Assembly (NCBI GenBank): GCA_030150965.1
Contig: JASLEW010000625.1
Span: 1 to 16,598, forward strand
Length of the DNA stretch: 16,598 nt
Direction: 5' to 3'
Origin: Thermoanaerobaculia bacterium
GTDB lineage: Bacteria > Acidobacteriota > Thermoanaerobaculia > Multivoradales > UBA5704
This document shows positions 15,641 through 16,598 of the stretch, one piece after another. How positions within the stretch are numbered: position 1 is the stretch's first letter; every line of letters starts with the position of its first letter. The notes beneath the pieces were generated by a model. It saw nothing but the letters and a program-made list of their open reading frames with translations, had not been told where the DNA came from and ran no database searches. The position numbers were made by a program, and so were the translations under genes.

Positions 15641-15731
15641 CGCCGAGGCGCAGCGGCCGGCCCACCGGACCCTGACGGCCCTCCACCGCCTCCGGCCGCT
15701 CTGGCGGGGCCGCGCCTCTCGACGCAGTCCC

Positions 15732-15772
15732 CGCCAGCCTTGCGCCGGCGCCTCCGGCCAGAGGCGCTGGCG
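15732..15772. repeat. two-part inverted repeat between convergent genes
   Basis: GCGCCTC (15748-15754) and GAGGCGC (15761-15767) form a seven-pair stem over a six-base loop. Outside it, CGCCA (15732-15736) can pair with TGGCG (15768-15772), leaving an 11-base bulge on one side. It lies in the 159-base gap between two convergent genes and may end transcription, but there is no T-run. Confidence 0.3.
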
Positions 15773-15799
15773 AACGCCGCGGACCTTCGGCCCGGGACG

Positions 15800-16597
15800 C
15801 TAGCCGCGCAGCGTCACCCGCCCCGGCAGGCCGTCCTCCAGGCGGGCGGCGAGGCCAGGCGGCAGGTCCAGCTCGGCCTCGACGAACACCATCTGCGAGG
15901 CGGTGTCGAGGCGCGGCGTCACCTGCGACACGCGGCCGGCCAGGGTGAGGGGGAGAGAATCGAGGCGCATCTCGACCGCCTCCCCCTTGCGGATCGCCGG
16001 CGCCTGCTCGGGCGGCACGGCGAAGCGCAGCATGAACTCGTCGGCGCTGATCAGGCGCACCACCGGCGCCCCCGAGTGCACCAGCGCCCCGGCGTCGAGG
16101 TAGCGCAGGGCGACGCGGCCGTCGATCGGCGCCCGCAGCACCACGCGCTGCAGGCGGGTGGCGAGCTGCCGCAGGTGGCCCGCCTCCTCCGCCACCCGCG
16201 CCCTGGCGCTGTCGAGCGCCGCCAGCGCCTCCTTCTCGCCGCTGCGCGCCGAGGCCAGGTCCTCCTCGGAGTACAGCTCCGGGTGGCGCTCGCGGCGCGC
16301 GCGGTGGTCGCGCGCCTTGTCCAGCTCCAGCTCCGCCCGCTTCTGGTCGCTGCGCGCGGCGCTGAGCGTCGCCTCGACCACGATCATCTCGTTGCGCACG
16401 TCCTCGCCGGAGAGCGCCGCCAGCTCCTGGCCGCGCCGCACCGAGTCGCCGACCCGCACCGCGACCGATTCGAGGCGCCCGTCGGCCTCCGCCGACACGG
16501 TCACCGCCTGGCGGGCGAGCACCACGCCGACGAAGCCGGCCGGTCGGGGCGCCGGGCTCGAAGCGGCCATGGCTCCAGTGGCTCCCGTGGCTCCCAT
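15800..16597 (-). CDS. RND/HlyD-type periplasmic adaptor subunit (probably partial)
   Basis: A 265-residue stretch of a membrane-fusion protein that bridges an inner-membrane efflux pump and an outer-membrane channel. VTVSAEADGRLESVAVRVGDSVRRGQELAAL (about 32-62) is the first half of the lipoyl-like domain. A long coiled-coil hairpin rich in Glu, Arg and Ala follows (about 64-150). VVLRAPIDGRVALRYLDAGALVHSGAPVVRL (about 151-181) is the second lipoyl half, and a beta-barrel region runs to the end. No signal peptide or anchor is visible, and the first Met falls one base from the window edge inside a Gly-Ala-Thr repeat, so the true start is probably outside. The C-terminus stops soon after the barrel, without the extra membrane-proximal domain of many family members. 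The pump genes would lie beyond the window. Confidence 0.85.
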   Translation of the reverse strand: MGATGATGAMAASSPAPRPAGFVGVVLARQAVTVSAEADGRLESVAVRVGDSVRRGQELAALSGEDVRNEMIVVEATLSAARSDQKRAELELDKARDHRARRERHPELYSEEDLASARSGEKEALAALDSARARVAEEAGHLRQLATRLQRVVLRAPIDGRVALRYLDAGALVHSGAPVVRLISADEFMLRFAVPPEQAPAIRKGEAVEMRLDSLPLTLAGRVSQVTPRLDTASQMVFVEAELDLPPGLAARLEDGLPGRVTLRG

Positions 16598-16598
16598 G

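Noticed and set aside
16563..16597. Repeated GGCTCC-x-x-TG units at the window end
   Set aside because: Three short copies coding for a Gly-Ala-Thr repeat in the adaptor N-terminus; too few and too close to the edge to call a repeat array.

Overview
This is a high-GC bacterial chromosome segment (about 70% in hand-counted rows of the main genes). The GroEL/GroES sequences, a CIRCE operator in front of groES, the two-component genes and a polyprenol-linked glycan cluster suit an Acidobacteriota-like or related environmental Gram-negative lineage. That placement comes from the general look of GroEL and was not computed. I see no tRNA, rRNA, CRISPR array, insertion sequence or phage gene.

Layout. 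(1) 195-2962: a secreted thioredoxin-like protein, a receiver/HD-GYP protein and a NarL-type regulator that overlap by ATGA, and a convergent single-domain CheY-like receiver. A consensus TATAAT box lies between the thioredoxin gene and the HD-GYP gene. (2) 3152-5453: an exported caspase/legumain-like cysteine peptidase with a visible His/Cys dyad, then a protein built like a hybrid histidine kinase whose ATP-binding Asn residues and receiver Asp are gone. (3) 5484-6957: a lower-GC patch on the minus strand with a TPR-like protein, a 120-residue protein I do not recognise, and upstream of them an apparently frameshifted gene remnant. (4) 6958-11839: a surface-glycan block on the plus strand with an SDR sugar-nucleotide epimerase, a GT-B glycosyltransferase, a CDP-glucose 4,6-dehydratase and a WecA/MraY-family polyprenyl-phosphate sugar-1-phosphate transferase. 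(5) 12017-14138: groES-groEL on the minus strand with a promoter, a CIRCE operator and a terminator-like hairpin. (6) 14312-15640: a CNNM/CorC-type membrane protein. (7) 15800-window end: an RND/HlyD-type periplasmic adaptor on the minus strand, probably cut by the window edge.

How the parts may work together. The glycan genes fit one pathway: a lipid-linked first sugar is made by the transferase, nucleotide sugars are modified by the epimerase and dehydratase, and the sugar is added by the glycosyltransferase. The signalling genes lack a canonical sensor kinase, so their input must come from elsewhere or through the degenerate kinase-like protein. The most unusual content is the peptidase plus pseudo-kinase pair and the low-GC patch. 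The patch could be the remains of a toxin/immunity-like cassette, but that is inference.
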